Source: Macrophomina tecta
Lineage: Eukaryota > Ascomycota > Dothideomycetes > Botryosphaeriales > Botryosphaeriaceae
DNA: 64,000 bases
NCBI GenBank assembly: GCA_024180945.1
Contig: JAKSGN010000033.1
Span: 1,488,001 to 1,552,000 of the forward strand
Direction of reading: 5' to 3'
Positions 11,263-21,167 of the stretch are shown here, piece after piece; the first letter of the stretch is position 1; each line of letters opens with the position of its first letter. The notes beneath the pieces were generated by a model that had not been told where the DNA came from, searched no databases, and saw nothing but the letters and a program-made list of their open reading frames with translations. A program made the position numbers and the translations under genes.

Positions 11263-12447
11263 CTATTTAGGCTGGTTTGTCTTGTTCGACTCGGTGTAGT
11301 CCACCCGCAGCCTCCTGCCATATAGCTCCTTCTGCGACAACAGCTCCTTCGCCTTGGTCGCGCTCGTCTCGTCGATGAAGTCGGCGTGGGCGAAGCCACG
11401 GGGCTGGCCGGTGCGGCGATCAATGGCGACACGGACGTCGAGCACGTTCCTGATGTTGCGGAACAGGTCGTTGAGGTCGCGGTCGCTCATCTCGAACGAC
11501 ATGTTGCCGATGAACAGCGTCTTGCTGGGTGGGTTGACGCGGCCCTCGTTGCGGCGGCGGGGCCGCTGCTCCGTCTGCTCGCGGCGGCGGTGATGCTGCA
11601 CCGTCAGGCGGCGGCCGTCGATGACGCGCTGGTTCATCTGCACGATGGCGACGGCGGCGCTGTCGTCATTTTCAAACTCGACGTAGCCGAATCTGCACGA
11701 AAAGAAAACAAATGATCAGTTCGGCCCTCAAATATTCCCGGACAACTCATCTGTCCAACGAAGGGGTTTCTTACCCTCTGCTCAGGCCGGCCGGGTCCCG
11801 GATGATGGTCGTCTTGACGATGTTGCCGAACCGCGAGAACTCCTGCCTCAGCTGGTCCTCCTGCGTCTGGTAGAACAGGTTGCCCACGTAGAGCGTCCTC
11901 TTGCCCTCATTCGAGGCGACGAACTGCCTGCGGTCCTCCTGCTGCTTCTCGCCGCTAACCGCCTCTGCGGCAGCACCGCCCACGGCCGCAGCCGCCGCGT
12001 CGAACGCATCGCCCGTCTTCTGCGTTACGGTTTCGGCGGCCGAGGACACGGTCTCCGCGACGGTCGGCTGGTCGGCGGAGGAAGAGGACTCGGTGCTGGT
12101 GCTGTTGGAAGCCTCTGCAGCGGTGGCCTCTTCGGATGCGGAGGGTGCTTCGGGGACAGTCTCGTCCGTCGTCTTCTCCTCGGCCGGGCGGGCGGCAGCG
12201 TTCGAGTCCTCACTGTTGAAGCGACGCTGGATAGGGGCGGAGAGCCATTTTTGCTGGCGGGGGCGGAAGGGCGAAGGCGCAGTGGAGAGGCTGGTGAAGG
12301 TGCGCGGTCTGCTGCTGGCGGCAGCGATGGAGCTGGTTGCGCGGAGGGCGGCGCGGCGGAAGGCGAACCTGGTGAGGAAGGAAATGCGTCAATGGTTGAT
12401 TCGGGACAAGAGCGTACGGTTCACATGCGTGGCCAGAGTACTTACAT
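11263..12447 (-). CDS. Mitochondrial RNA-binding protein with two RRM domains
   Basis: The protein has an N-terminal presequence (MFAFRRAALRATSSIAAASS, Arg-rich and acid-free), an Ala/Ser/Glu/Thr-rich spacer, and two RRMs. RRM1 carries RNP2 LYVGNL and RNP1 GFGYVEF, the latter formed across an intron near 11698-11774. RRM2 carries LFIGNM and RGFAHADF. It ends NKTNQPK with the stop at 11263-11265. Between the RRMs is a basic linker rich in R/Q. The start codon is itself interrupted: exon 1 ends AT at 12446 and the intron 12445-12369 is followed by G, giving ATG TTC GCC. There is no other in-frame ATG before RRM1. Likely role, by domains and leader: mitochondrial RNA metabolism. The exact orthologue is not identified. 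Confidence 0.88.
12369..12445 (-). other. Intron splitting the start codon (AT|G)
   Basis: On the minus strand the sequence reads CCACCATGTAAGTACTC. The donor GTAAGT begins at the G of this ATG; the acceptor CACCAG lies at 12369. Splicing joins AT to GTTCGCC and recreates ATG in frame with the RRM protein. Without splicing the same ATG is followed immediately by TAA. Confidence 0.75.
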
Positions 12448-13193
12448 GGTGGAAAGAATTGATTAGGATGGTGGTGTAACTGTACAGTGTGGTTCTGGGA
12501 AGGTCACTGAGAAACTGCGTCGCCGTCACGTCCTTGGGACTTTTTTTGCGCTAGCCTGCATAGGGTAACGGCTTCACCAGCCACAGTCACGGTCGCCACA
12601 GCTATTGTTATCGACGCCTTACCATGCAGATTATTTCACGGCCTAACTAGAATGTTCGCTGCCTGGTACGGAATGAGACGTACGGCTGGATAGCCCGTCA
12701 TGTCCATCGGCCCAGCATCTCCACCTCACCACCGCCTTTTTAAGTACCTAGGGAAAGCCATCGCATGGCTACAGTCACTTCAAGCGATTTGTTAAAATAT
12801 GTTATTGTCTGAAATGGGATCTCTTAGTTTGTGCGTCTAATCTGCTCCCGCAGTCTATCGGTAGAAGCTATCAGCGTCATTATAGTAAATCTGATCCGCC
12901 CTTTGTATCATGCCCATCCACCCATATCCGTGACAGTCCAACCGTGCAGACTATGCAAGAACCTCCCTTCTATCCATGAATCGTCGGCTCAGGGTTGCGT
13001 GAGTATCTTTTTTAGTGTACCAAAACAAAAACAAAAATGGTGATCGCAGAAGTGGTATCTGCCGCTCTATCGCCAATGTGGAGCTCTAATAGTGATTCGG
13101 AAAGGAATCCCGGCAGTCGAAACTCGATCCTTGCTCGGGAAAGGTGACCGCGTATATCGCGATCCTCTGTACAGGACGTGGAGTTATAAAAAT
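12448..13193. other. Intergenic region between TRR1 3' end and RRM-protein promoter
   Basis: It serves as the RRM-gene upstream region and the 3' flank of thioredoxin reductase (both minus strand). A T-run (TTTTTTT) at 12541-12547 and mixed AT-rich sequence are present. I found no tRNA: the short TCGAAACTCGATCC near 13118 resembles a T-loop but has no acceptor stem or anticodon arm. Confidence 0.45.
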
Positions 13194-14781
13194 TTAGAGG
13201 GTAGGGTTGGAGCGGTACTCAGGGACAACGCCGTTGGCCTGAGACTTCTTGACCTCGTTGTCAGCCTCCAGCTTGTTCTCGACTTCCTCGTCGTTCTCCA
13301 CAAGGAACTTCTCAGCCTCAAGCGCAGCAATGCAGCCAGAGCCGGCGCTGGTGATGGCCTGCCTGTAGCGCTTGTCCTGAACGTCACCGGCAGCGAAGAC
13401 ACCCTCGACGCTGGTGAGACCGCGGCCAGGTTCGGTAATAAGATAGCCGTCTTCGTCCATCTTGAGCTGACCCTTGAACAGGGCAGTAGCGGGGTCGTGA
13501 CCAACGGCGTAGAACAGACCGTTGGCGTCCAGAGTCTCGGTCTCATTCGTCTTGTTGTTCTTCACCACGAGGTGGGTCATGAGGCCACCGGCACTTTCCT
13601 CACCCTTGATCTCCGTAGCCTGGGTGTTGTACCTGATCTCAACCTTAGGGTTGGTCTCGAGCCTTTTGGCATTGGACTTGGATGCGCGCAGGACATCGCG
13701 GCGGACCAAGACGTAGACCTTGGAAGCCTTCTTTGTGAGGTAGATGGCCTCCTCCACGGCGGAGTCACCACCGCCGATGACAACAAGTGGCTTGTTGCGG
13801 AAAATCGGGGCGGATCCGTCGCAGACCGCGCAAGCGCTAACGCCGTTACCCCAAAACTTCTCCTCTCCAGGGAGATCAAGCCTCCTCGCCTTAGCGCCGG
13901 TGGCGATGATGATGGTATCTGCAGTGTGTGTCTCCTCCTCGAGGGTCTCGTCGTCACCCATGGGGTGGAGCCAGTACTTGAAGGGACGCTGGCTGAGGTC
14001 GACCTTACCGACGGTCTGGGAAATGATCTCGGTGCCGCAGGCCTCGGATTGCGCACGCATTTGATCCTACACATCGACCGCAGATGTTAGATGGTTGTTC
14101 TCATGCCGCAGTCCGCGGGCAGACTTACCATCAGAGTAGAGCCCTGGATGTGCTTGAAACCAGGGTAGTTCTCGACCTCATCGGTAGTGGTCAATTGACC
14201 ACCGGCCGCGATGCCGAGCGCAAGGAAACCCTCGTACAGGACGGCTAGGCAGTAGTTAGCGCAGAGCATACAGAAGAGGGACGTAGGCGTTGCGACTTAC
14301 GCTTCAGATCGGCGCGCGCTGCATAGATGGCCGCCGTGTGGCCAGCGGGGCCAGAACTACAAAGAAAGCCATCAGTAATCTGTCAATCTAGAATCTCGGC
14401 GGCCCGAATGACCACCACGTGCGTGCAAAGGACGGAAGAATGCATACCCGATGACTGCGGGGTCTGTTAGCGGGAGGTGGCGTGGAGGGCGAAGAGGGGT
14501 AAGAACATACTGACGACTTTCGAGTGCATATTTCTGGAGCCTTGAATAGCGGAGGAGATGGAGGAGGCGCTAGGAAGTCCGGAAGCGGCCGTTTGTCTCT
14601 GCTGCAAAGACGCGGCTGCGGCGAGCGGGACAGAGATGAAGGCGCGAAGCGGTGCGGCGGTCGCTCTGCGAAAAGCTGCGGCAAACACTTTGGCGGTTGG
14701 GCGGGAGGATGCTTGTGAAGACAATGAGACGGTGGAGGGGTTGTAGAGGACTCGGCCCAGTTGGGTGCGTAGAAATCCCAA
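13194..14781 (-). CDS. TRR1: Thioredoxin reductase, with optional mitochondrial leader
   Basis: NADPH- and FAD-dependent enzyme that reduces thioredoxin. Across the spliced exons it shows the FAD motif [35 protein letters not shown], the redox-active CxxC in SACAVCDG, the NADPH motif [13 protein letters not shown], and the C-terminal FAD motif [16 protein letters not shown]. Two start codons are in frame. The ATG at 14529-14527 opens MHSKVV, the normal cytosolic fungal N-terminus. The ATG at 14781-14779 adds about 84 residues rich in Ala, Arg and Ser with no acidic residue, resembling a mitochondrial presequence. Four introns follow, two of them flanking a 7-base micro-exon at 14448-14454. 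The gene stops at 13194-13196. The duplicate-start arrangement suggests one gene supplies both compartments, which is an inference. Confidence 0.95.
14448..14454 (-). other. 7-nt micro-exon of TRR1
   Basis: The minus strand reads ...CCCCGCAG|TCATCGG|GTATGC... . The upstream exon ends GTC GTC A and the downstream exon begins T TCT GGC CCC. Only inclusion of the seven bases gives VVIIGSGPAG, the expected FAD-binding loop; skipping them shifts the frame. Confidence 0.8.
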
Positions 14782-15159
14782 GGCCTAAAAGTGACGGAAT
14801 GCGGGCGCAGGCGGTGGGGCTCGGCAGGTAGGTGATCGGAAGCGAAGCGCAGCGAAGTCGGGCGAGAGACGTGAGGTGCAACAGAGCAGGATGGTGCGAG
14901 GCCAAGAGTATTTATCGCTGCAGGCAGTGGAGCCTTAGGGACGGCGGCTTTGATTTCTAAGTGGTGGTACTCGAAGCTTCATGGCGCAATCGGCCGGCAA
15001 AGGGCTCTGCGAAAGCGCAGCGCGCGGCGCCGGTGCTTCTCCAAAACTCCACATGCTTACGAGCCACGCCCGATCCAGAACTGCCCCCAAGAAACGTCAC
15101 CGCCCGTGCCCCTGCCTCAGCCCTAGATTACCCCGTTCCAGCCTGTGTTATCGCGATAA
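14782..15159. other. Intergenic region upstream of TRR1
   Basis: The promoter and leader of thioredoxin reductase lie here on the minus strand, and the 3' flank of TRM82 abuts it. It is GC-rich. I looked for but did not find a clear Yap1-type TTACTAA site. Confidence 0.4.
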
Positions 15160-16921
15160 TCAATCATCTCCCGAGCCTCCACGCTTCCGTAGATTCGCGA
15201 TGCCATACAACAGCTCGCCCAGGCCCTCGCTGCTCCCATTTTCCGCCGTGTCCAGCTGATTTGCCCGCGCCAACTGTGACTTCCCCGACATCGCAGGCGC
15301 GTCGACGATCGCCTTGCCTCCCTCCACATGGCTTTCGGCCCACAACAAACGCGTCGCCGTCTCTGCTTCCTGTTGGCCCATTAGTTCTCGCCTCGCCGGC
15401 TCATGCAAGCGGCGGACTTACTGCTTCCGTACGCACACCGGTTGTTGAACCGGGCACGTGAATGTTGTCCACCGAGATGATCAGTCCATTTGACTCGGCG
15501 GCCACATCCAAGACATTGCCAGGGAGGGGTACGGCACTCGCCCGGATCGGCTCGGCCCCTTGCAATACTTCCAAGCTTAGAGATAGTAATGCCGGCAATC
15601 CCTCCAATGCTACAAACACTACATTCTGTTCATAATTAGCTCACCCAGTCATAACGCAAGAGTGCACGTGGGTCGTGTGTCTGACTCTACTCCTACCTTT
15701 TCTTCCGTCCGCTGAGGAGCGGCCCAAATGCCAGAGACTGCTATGGTGAAATTGTGCCTCTTCTCCCCGGCGAATTCCCCTGTGTCGGGAATAGAGGCTA
15801 GGATGTCTCGAATCGGGATCTTTCTCAGCAGTCGGCCTCTGAGCCAGTCCCATACGAATAGATGATCGTCGCCTCCCCCAGACACAAGCATACGTGGCGT
15901 TGCTAGACACATTTTGCTTACGAACTCTTTGTGGCCGAGACAGAAGCCCTCGATGACGTGACTTTGCGGTTGACCTCTCGACACGCGAATGTGCTCGTCA
16001 CGATCTGATGTCAAAATGTAATTGCGCGACCCCGAACTGGATCCGTCTGACTTCAAGTCTTCCGAGTCCAAATGGATGAGCAGCAAATCTGTCAACATAG
16101 AGACGTGGCCAAGGAGCAGTTCGTGTTTGAATCGTAACGGCTCTTTTGATTTTGTCTGAGCCTCCTGTTTGAGTTGGGCCTCCAGAGCCCTGCGGTTCCT
16201 GGCTGTGTGAACGGTCAAATTAGTGGCTGCAGGAACAAACGCCTTCGGCGCTTGCTCCGCTTGAATGGCGAAAGCCTGCTCATCCTCTAGGGTATGCTGG
16301 AGAGGTAAAGCATAAACATCTCCGAACTTATCCGCGCAGAGGATCGTCTGGTTGTCCTGGGTTATGGCAACCGCGCAAGGCCGCTTTGGCATGGATCTGA
16401 AACTGTCTTCAATAACCCAGAATACGGCGAGGGTTAATGCAAATCTTACCTCTCACTCAGTTGCTTCAACTGGCCGCTCGACTCTATTGAGAAGACGCGC
16501 AGGCACTTGTCTTCTCCGGTGATGGCCACGACATATTGGCCGTCAGTGGAAACTACAAGCTTGATGATTTTTGGACGGGAAGCCGGGCCTTCCGAAATTT
16601 TTCTTTTCTTTTCCGGCGGTCCCTGTGGTGGCTCTGATTGTTCACCTTCGGGCTGTCTCAAAATCAGCTACCACTTACGCATGTGATTCTAGACACCTGT
16701 TCTGGATGAAGAAGTAAGGCTGGATATATGAGGAGAAAATGACACCATGAAGGTGTACTTACAGCATCAGCGCTGGATGACGGAGCAGACCATATGCTGC
16801 GAACCTCGCCGGTAGTTAGGTCGATTGTGAGTAAATTGTGGGCGCTCGCAGCCAAGAGTAGCTTGACTTCTTGGGGGCCCACGCGGTCAAGAGCCGCAAT
16901 GCACTGGTAAGGATGCTTCAT
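15160..16921 (-). CDS. TRM82: tRNA (guanine-N7)-methyltransferase non-catalytic WD40 subunit
   Basis: WD-repeat partner of the Trm8 catalytic subunit; together they make m7G46 in tRNA. The start is ATG 16921-16919 (MKHPYQCIAALDR). Recognisable family stretches are PEKKRKISEG followed by KLVVSTDGQYVVAITGEDK, then SMPKRPCAVAITQDNQTIL with CADKFGDVYALPL, LLGHVSMLTDLLL, ILTSDRDEHIRVSR with FCLGHKEFVSKMC, and LVSGGGDDHLFVWDW. The C-terminal exon (15160 to about 15370) ends with LLYGIANLRKRGGSGDD, matching the conserved tail of fungal Trm82. Introns lie near 16662-16763, 16390-16450, 15623-15660 and 15370-15410. It is divergent from RPP0 with 232 bases between starts; both serve translation. Confidence 0.92.
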
Positions 16922-17153
16922 GTTTGTGGAGTGAAAGTGTTTGCGGATGTGAGTCTAGGTCTTGGCACAGCCAAAAAAACGGACAGGCACTGGATGATCG
17001 GCGCTAACGCACAAGCGAGGCCACAGGACATCATTTCGTTTTCCTGCGCCAGTTGCTGCGACTCCATCAACAACGTTCCGACCACGAACGCCGCCCACCA
17101 CCGACTAGACGCAGCTTGACTTCGCCTGAAATATCCTATACCTCACCGAAGCT

Positions 17154-18270
17154 ATGGGGGGCAAGTCTCAGAACAAGGCCGCTTACTTCGATAAGCTCAA
17201 GGGCCTCCTCGAGGAGTACAAGTCCATCTTCATTGTCGGCGTCGACAAGTGCGTCTCCCCCATTTCCGCTGATGTTTGCGCCTGTCTAATGCGCCTCCAG
17301 TGTCTCCTCCCAGCAGATGCACGAGATCCGTCAGGCCCTCCGTAGCGAGGCTGTCGTTCTCATGGGCAAGAACACCATGGTCCGCCGTGCTCTGAGGGGT
17401 TTCGTCGCTGAGAACCCCGAGTACGAGCGTCTCCTGCCTCACGTCAAGGGCAACGTTGGTTTCGTATGTGGCACAACTACAGGACAAGCCATGGAAGAAT
17501 TGGAACGGCGGCTGACAACTGTCACAGATCTTCACCAACGGTGACCTGAAGACCATCCGCGACAAGATTCTCTCTAACCGTGTCGCTGCCCCTGCTCGTG
17601 CTGGTGCCGTTGCCCCCGCTGACGTCTTCGTCCCGGCCGGTAACACTGGTATGGAACCCGGCAAGACCTCTTTCTTCCAGGCTCTCGGTGTTCCTACCAA
17701 GATCGCTCGTGGTACCATTGAAATTACTGCGGACCTGAAGCTCGTTGAGGCTGGCAACAAGGTAAAATGTCCTCTGTTCTGGATAGACAAGATTCGGTTC
17801 TGACGGCGTAACAGGTCGGTGCCTCCGAGGCTACCCTGCTCAACATGCTCAACATCTCTCCCTTCACCTACGGTATGAACGTTGCCCAGATCTACGACAA
17901 CGGCCAGACCTTCGACTCTTCGGTCCTGGACATTGAGGAGTCTCAGCTCCTCAAGACCTTCTCCCAGGCCATCACTACCATTGCTTCCATCTCCCTGGCC
18001 CTCAACTACCCCACCCTTCCTTCGGTCATGCACTCCGTCGTCAACGCCTACAAGAAGGTTCTCTCCGTCGCCGTCGAGACCGACTACTCTTGGGAGGCCA
18101 TCGAGGAGCTCAAGGACCGCATTGCCAACCCCGACAAGTACGCCTCGGCTGCTCCCGCCGCCGGTGGTGCCACCGGTGGTGGTTCCGCTCCCGAGGAGAA
18201 GGCTGAGGCCAAGGCTGAGGAGCCCGAGGAGTCTGAGGATGAGGACATGGGCTTCGGTCTGTTTGACTAA
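17154..18270 (+). CDS. RPP0: 60S acidic ribosomal protein P0
   Basis: Stalk base protein of the large ribosomal subunit that binds 25S rRNA and anchors P1/P2. The start ATG at 17154 opens [20 protein letters not shown]. Conserved blocks include [35 protein letters not shown] and [17 protein letters not shown]. The C-terminus has the Ala/Gly hinge, then acidic residues, and ends [10 protein letters not shown], the invariant stalk tail that recruits elongation factors. Three introns are present (after GVDN near 17248-17300, after GNVGF near 17465-17527, after GNK near 17762-17815). Codon use is strongly biased to C-ending codons, as expected for high expression. Intact. Confidence 0.98.
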
Positions 18271-18921
18271 GCGCTTTATCCGTAACGATCAAAAAATCCC
18301 TAGTACAATGACAGTGTCGGACTTTTGCCAAGAATGCTCGCATCGGCGAGGTGATCATTCAAATAGCATACTGAAATGGAGACATTGGACAATGATACAC
18401 GATAGGCAACGTGACGCTGAAAATGCTCAGTCGCCTCATGTGTACGTAAAAGGTATGTCAATGATTTTGTTGATACACCACTTTGCTCGAATGATTATAC
18501 ATTTTTAACCCAGATCTACACCATGAAGATCAAAAACGCAACAAACACTCTAATTTTTTAATGACTCGCTTCTCACAATATCTTGTTCAAAACGATCACT
18601 GTTAGGATCTTGCTAACAAGCTTCTCAACAGGTTCAACCAAAATCTTCCCCATTTCAACGCATGTAAACAAGTAGTGAACGCCATACCGTCCCGTGATTT
18701 GTCCCAATTTACGATTGCCTGTGAATGTCAATGTCTGTCCATCCAGGTGGCGCAGTTGGTTGAATTGCCGTTTGTCGCATTGTCGTAAGATAGGTTGAAA
18801 GAGTAGAATTACACGCATCTAATTGCTCACATTTCCGTTTTGCAAGCAATGGTCCGATGTATAATTCCATGAAGGTGTGTGGAAGATGGAGCAAGCGATA
18901 CGATACCATTGCAATCCCTGA
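18271..18921. other. Convergent 3' intergenic region
   Basis: This is the shared 3' flank of RPP0 (plus) and the GNAT gene (minus). It is AT-richer than its neighbours. No gene or repeat was recognised. Confidence 0.5.
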
Positions 18922-20121
18922 TTACTGGAGCCCTTCAAGTTGGGCCTTTACTCTTTCTAAATCTATCCGCACCCAATACACATGCCATCCCTCATCGATT
19001 CCCCCCAGACTCTTACACACGCCATTGCTTCCCTTGTTCTCCAATGCCACATCTGCATGGGCCAACCCATCTAGTTCATCTCCAAACGCAACCAACCCGT
19101 CCCTGAACAGCTTCCGCCCCATCGCCTTCGCCAGCCCCTTCCCTCGATACTCCGGCTCGACATGCAACGTCGACAAACTCCCATCCACGGCCAAAAACGC
19201 CCACGCAACCGGCATTTGCGCCTCCTCGTCTTCCACCTTCTCCGCCCCCGCCATCCCTCCCTCCGGAAAAACTGCCACCGACGGCAACACCCTCAACGTC
19301 GCATGCGTCTTCGGAATCGCCGTCCTCGACCGCACCAGCGCAATCTCCTCATCGCTCGCAATCCTACCCCACCGCAGTCCCTTCGGCAACCCCGGCACCC
19401 ACCCTTCTCCATCTTCCTCCTCGCCTCGCCGCAGGAAAATATACTTCCGATACGCAAACCCGCCGCCCACCCCATCCCCATCTAACCACCCTCTCCCCCT
19501 CGCCACGCCCACGCCTCCGGCGTGCATTGCCCCCACCTTCAGCAGGTCCGGCCGCTCCAGGTCCTCGAGGTACCGCGCCGCGGGCGCGGACGTGTGCGTG
19601 TGGTAGCGAGCGGCGGTGGCGGCGAAGGCGGGCGCGTTGACGGAAGCGTGGATGTCGGCGAGGTGGGCGAGAGATAGGGGTGGGTAGGGGAGAGTCGCGA
19701 TGTGAGCGAGAAGGGAGGGGAGGTGCGTGGAGGCGCAGGTGCAAAGGGGTGTGGACGCGGACGTGGACGTGGACGTGGAAGCGCGGTGCGAGGGGTGGTC
19801 GTGCGGCAGGTAGAGCCAACATTCGGTTTCCGGGCGGCGGGAGCGGTCGACGTAGGCGGCGGCGAAGCAGGAGGCGATGCTGGGGGTGTAGGTGCTGGGT
19901 GATGAGGGATCGCGGACGGCGGCGTCGGTGGCGATGGTGGCGAGGATGTGGGCGTGGGAGCTGAGGTGGCCGAATTGGATGCGCCGGTACACCGTTACAG
20001 CGTATGGGAGGTGCGGGCGGAGGTGTGGGAGGAGCGTCTCTTTGGCCGTGTCGGTGTGGTCGTGTACCGTGTGCAGATGAGTTGAGGAAGGAGTGAACTC
20101 CTGTTCAGAGGGTGCCGCCAT
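18922..20121 (-). CDS. GNAT-family acetyltransferase (FR47-like)
   Basis: An intronless ORF of 399 residues from ATG 20121. The C-terminal third holds the GNAT acetyl-CoA site: PVAWAFLAVDGSLSTLHVEP followed by EYRGKGLAKAMGRKLF, where RGKGLA is the R/Q-x-x-G-x-G/A loop. The closing stretch NKGSNGVCKSLG resembles the end of glycine-acyltransferase/FR47-type domains. The N-terminal two thirds, with a Ser/Thr repeat (STSTSTSAST), is a poorly conserved region. An upstream in-frame ATG at 20175 would add MGFAAQKRAKDKKKKKKR; most of those lysines come from a homopolymer of 19 A, so I prefer the inner start. The substrate is unknown. Confidence 0.8.
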   Translation of the reverse strand: MAAPSEQEFTPSSTHLHTVHDHTDTAKETLLPHLRPHLPYAVTVYRRIQFGHLSSHAHILATIATDAAVRDPSSPSTYTPSIASCFAAAYVDRSRRPETECWLYLPHDHPSHRASTSTSTSASTPLCTCASTHLPSLLAHIATLPYPPLSLAHLADIHASVNAPAFAATAARYHTHTSAPAARYLEDLERPDLLKVGAMHAGGVGVARGRGWLDGDGVGGGFAYRKYIFLRRGEEEDGEGWVPGLPKGLRWGRIASDEEIALVRSRTAIPKTHATLRVLPSVAVFPEGGMAGAEKVEDEEAQMPVAWAFLAVDGSLSTLHVEPEYRGKGLAKAMGRKLFRDGLVAFGDELDGLAHADVALENKGSNGVCKSLGGIDEGWHVYWVRIDLERVKAQLEGLQ

Positions 20122-20123
20122 TC

Positions 20124-20142
20124 TTTTTTTTTTTTTTTTTTT
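20124..20142 (-). repeat. A19 homopolymer just upstream of the GNAT start codon
   Basis: Nineteen T on the plus strand are 19 A in the presumed 5' leader, two bases before the preferred ATG at 20121. Length polymorphism is likely; the upstream-start reading depends on it. Confidence 0.8.
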
Positions 20143-21167
20143 GTCTTTTGCTCTTTTCTGTGCTGCGAAGCCCACTTTCCACCTTTCGATCCCTCTTTCT
20201 AGCCTCTGATCTCGTCTCCTGATGATCGTGGTGATATGAAATAGATAAAAGAGAAAATATCAATGGTATCGGAGATAGTTAGCACTTTATATCTGCAAGC
20301 TCCATGTCATGTGAGTCATCCGGCTTTTTCGATATGCACGTCCTTTCGGTTGGTTGAGGAATGGAGCCGTAAGCGTGGACGAAGAAAAGAAAATCGATAT
20401 GCATCAACCTTCCTTTTTCGGGCCGGCGGGTTGCGAGATCTCAGGAACGCCAATGAAATCGGACCATCGGTGACCAAGATGTTGAAATGCAGTAATATCC
20501 CTTCAGCGCGATTAAGCACGCCACATTACCTCCCAAGGAGGCAAGAGTGGGGGACGTACTCTCGAGACGATGTCAACGAAAAGCCCGCAACTCGACCAAG
20601 GCAGACTTGACTTGTAGCCTGAGCAATGAAGCAATCACCAACGTTACCATTTGAACTACCACTGAACGCCATGAGAAATACAGGGATCAAAGCAAAGCGC
20701 CTCTTCTCCCAGCATTTCCCTTGAAGAAAGAAACCCCCGGAAAAGCCCCCATCCCGTCTACCTGGTTGAGTCTGCCAAGAGAATAAAACAGAGAGAAACA
20801 GGAAAGAGGAATGCATAAAATGACATGGGGTCGCTCGATCTACTGCAAGAACACCAGGCAGACTCCGTTTCCCTAGGGGATAAATGAAAAGGAAAAAAAA
20901 GGGAAGAAAGCCATCATGAATTAGGAAAGGCAGAATGCTCTTCTGAGACATCGGGCAAGACCATGGAATGGTCATTAGGTATCCGGATCCAGCAATGTCT
21001 TTGGTAAAGCTCTGCAGTTCTCAATTAATCAGCTTTTACGCCTCCGCACCATCCCCATGCTCTCCGTAAACTTTCCCTAATCACCATATGCTGCCGATAT
21101 CATAGTGGTTCGTTTTATCATTCATAACCCTATAAACCCGATGTTTTTCGTCCTCGATTCGTGTCCA
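20143..21167. other. Intergenic region between YDJ1 3' end and GNAT gene
   Basis: Upstream region of the GNAT gene and long 3' flank of YDJ1. A 149-codon minus-strand ORF at 20526-20975 is present but shows no domain, and its composition is that of noncoding DNA. No RNA gene was recognised. Confidence 0.45.

Noticed and set aside
13090..13170. Possible tRNA T-loop (TCGAAACTCGATCC)
   Set aside because: No cloverleaf can be drawn around it.
20526..20975. 149-codon minus-strand ORF
   Set aside because: No similarity to a known family, no supporting introns, and it sits in ordinary intergenic sequence.
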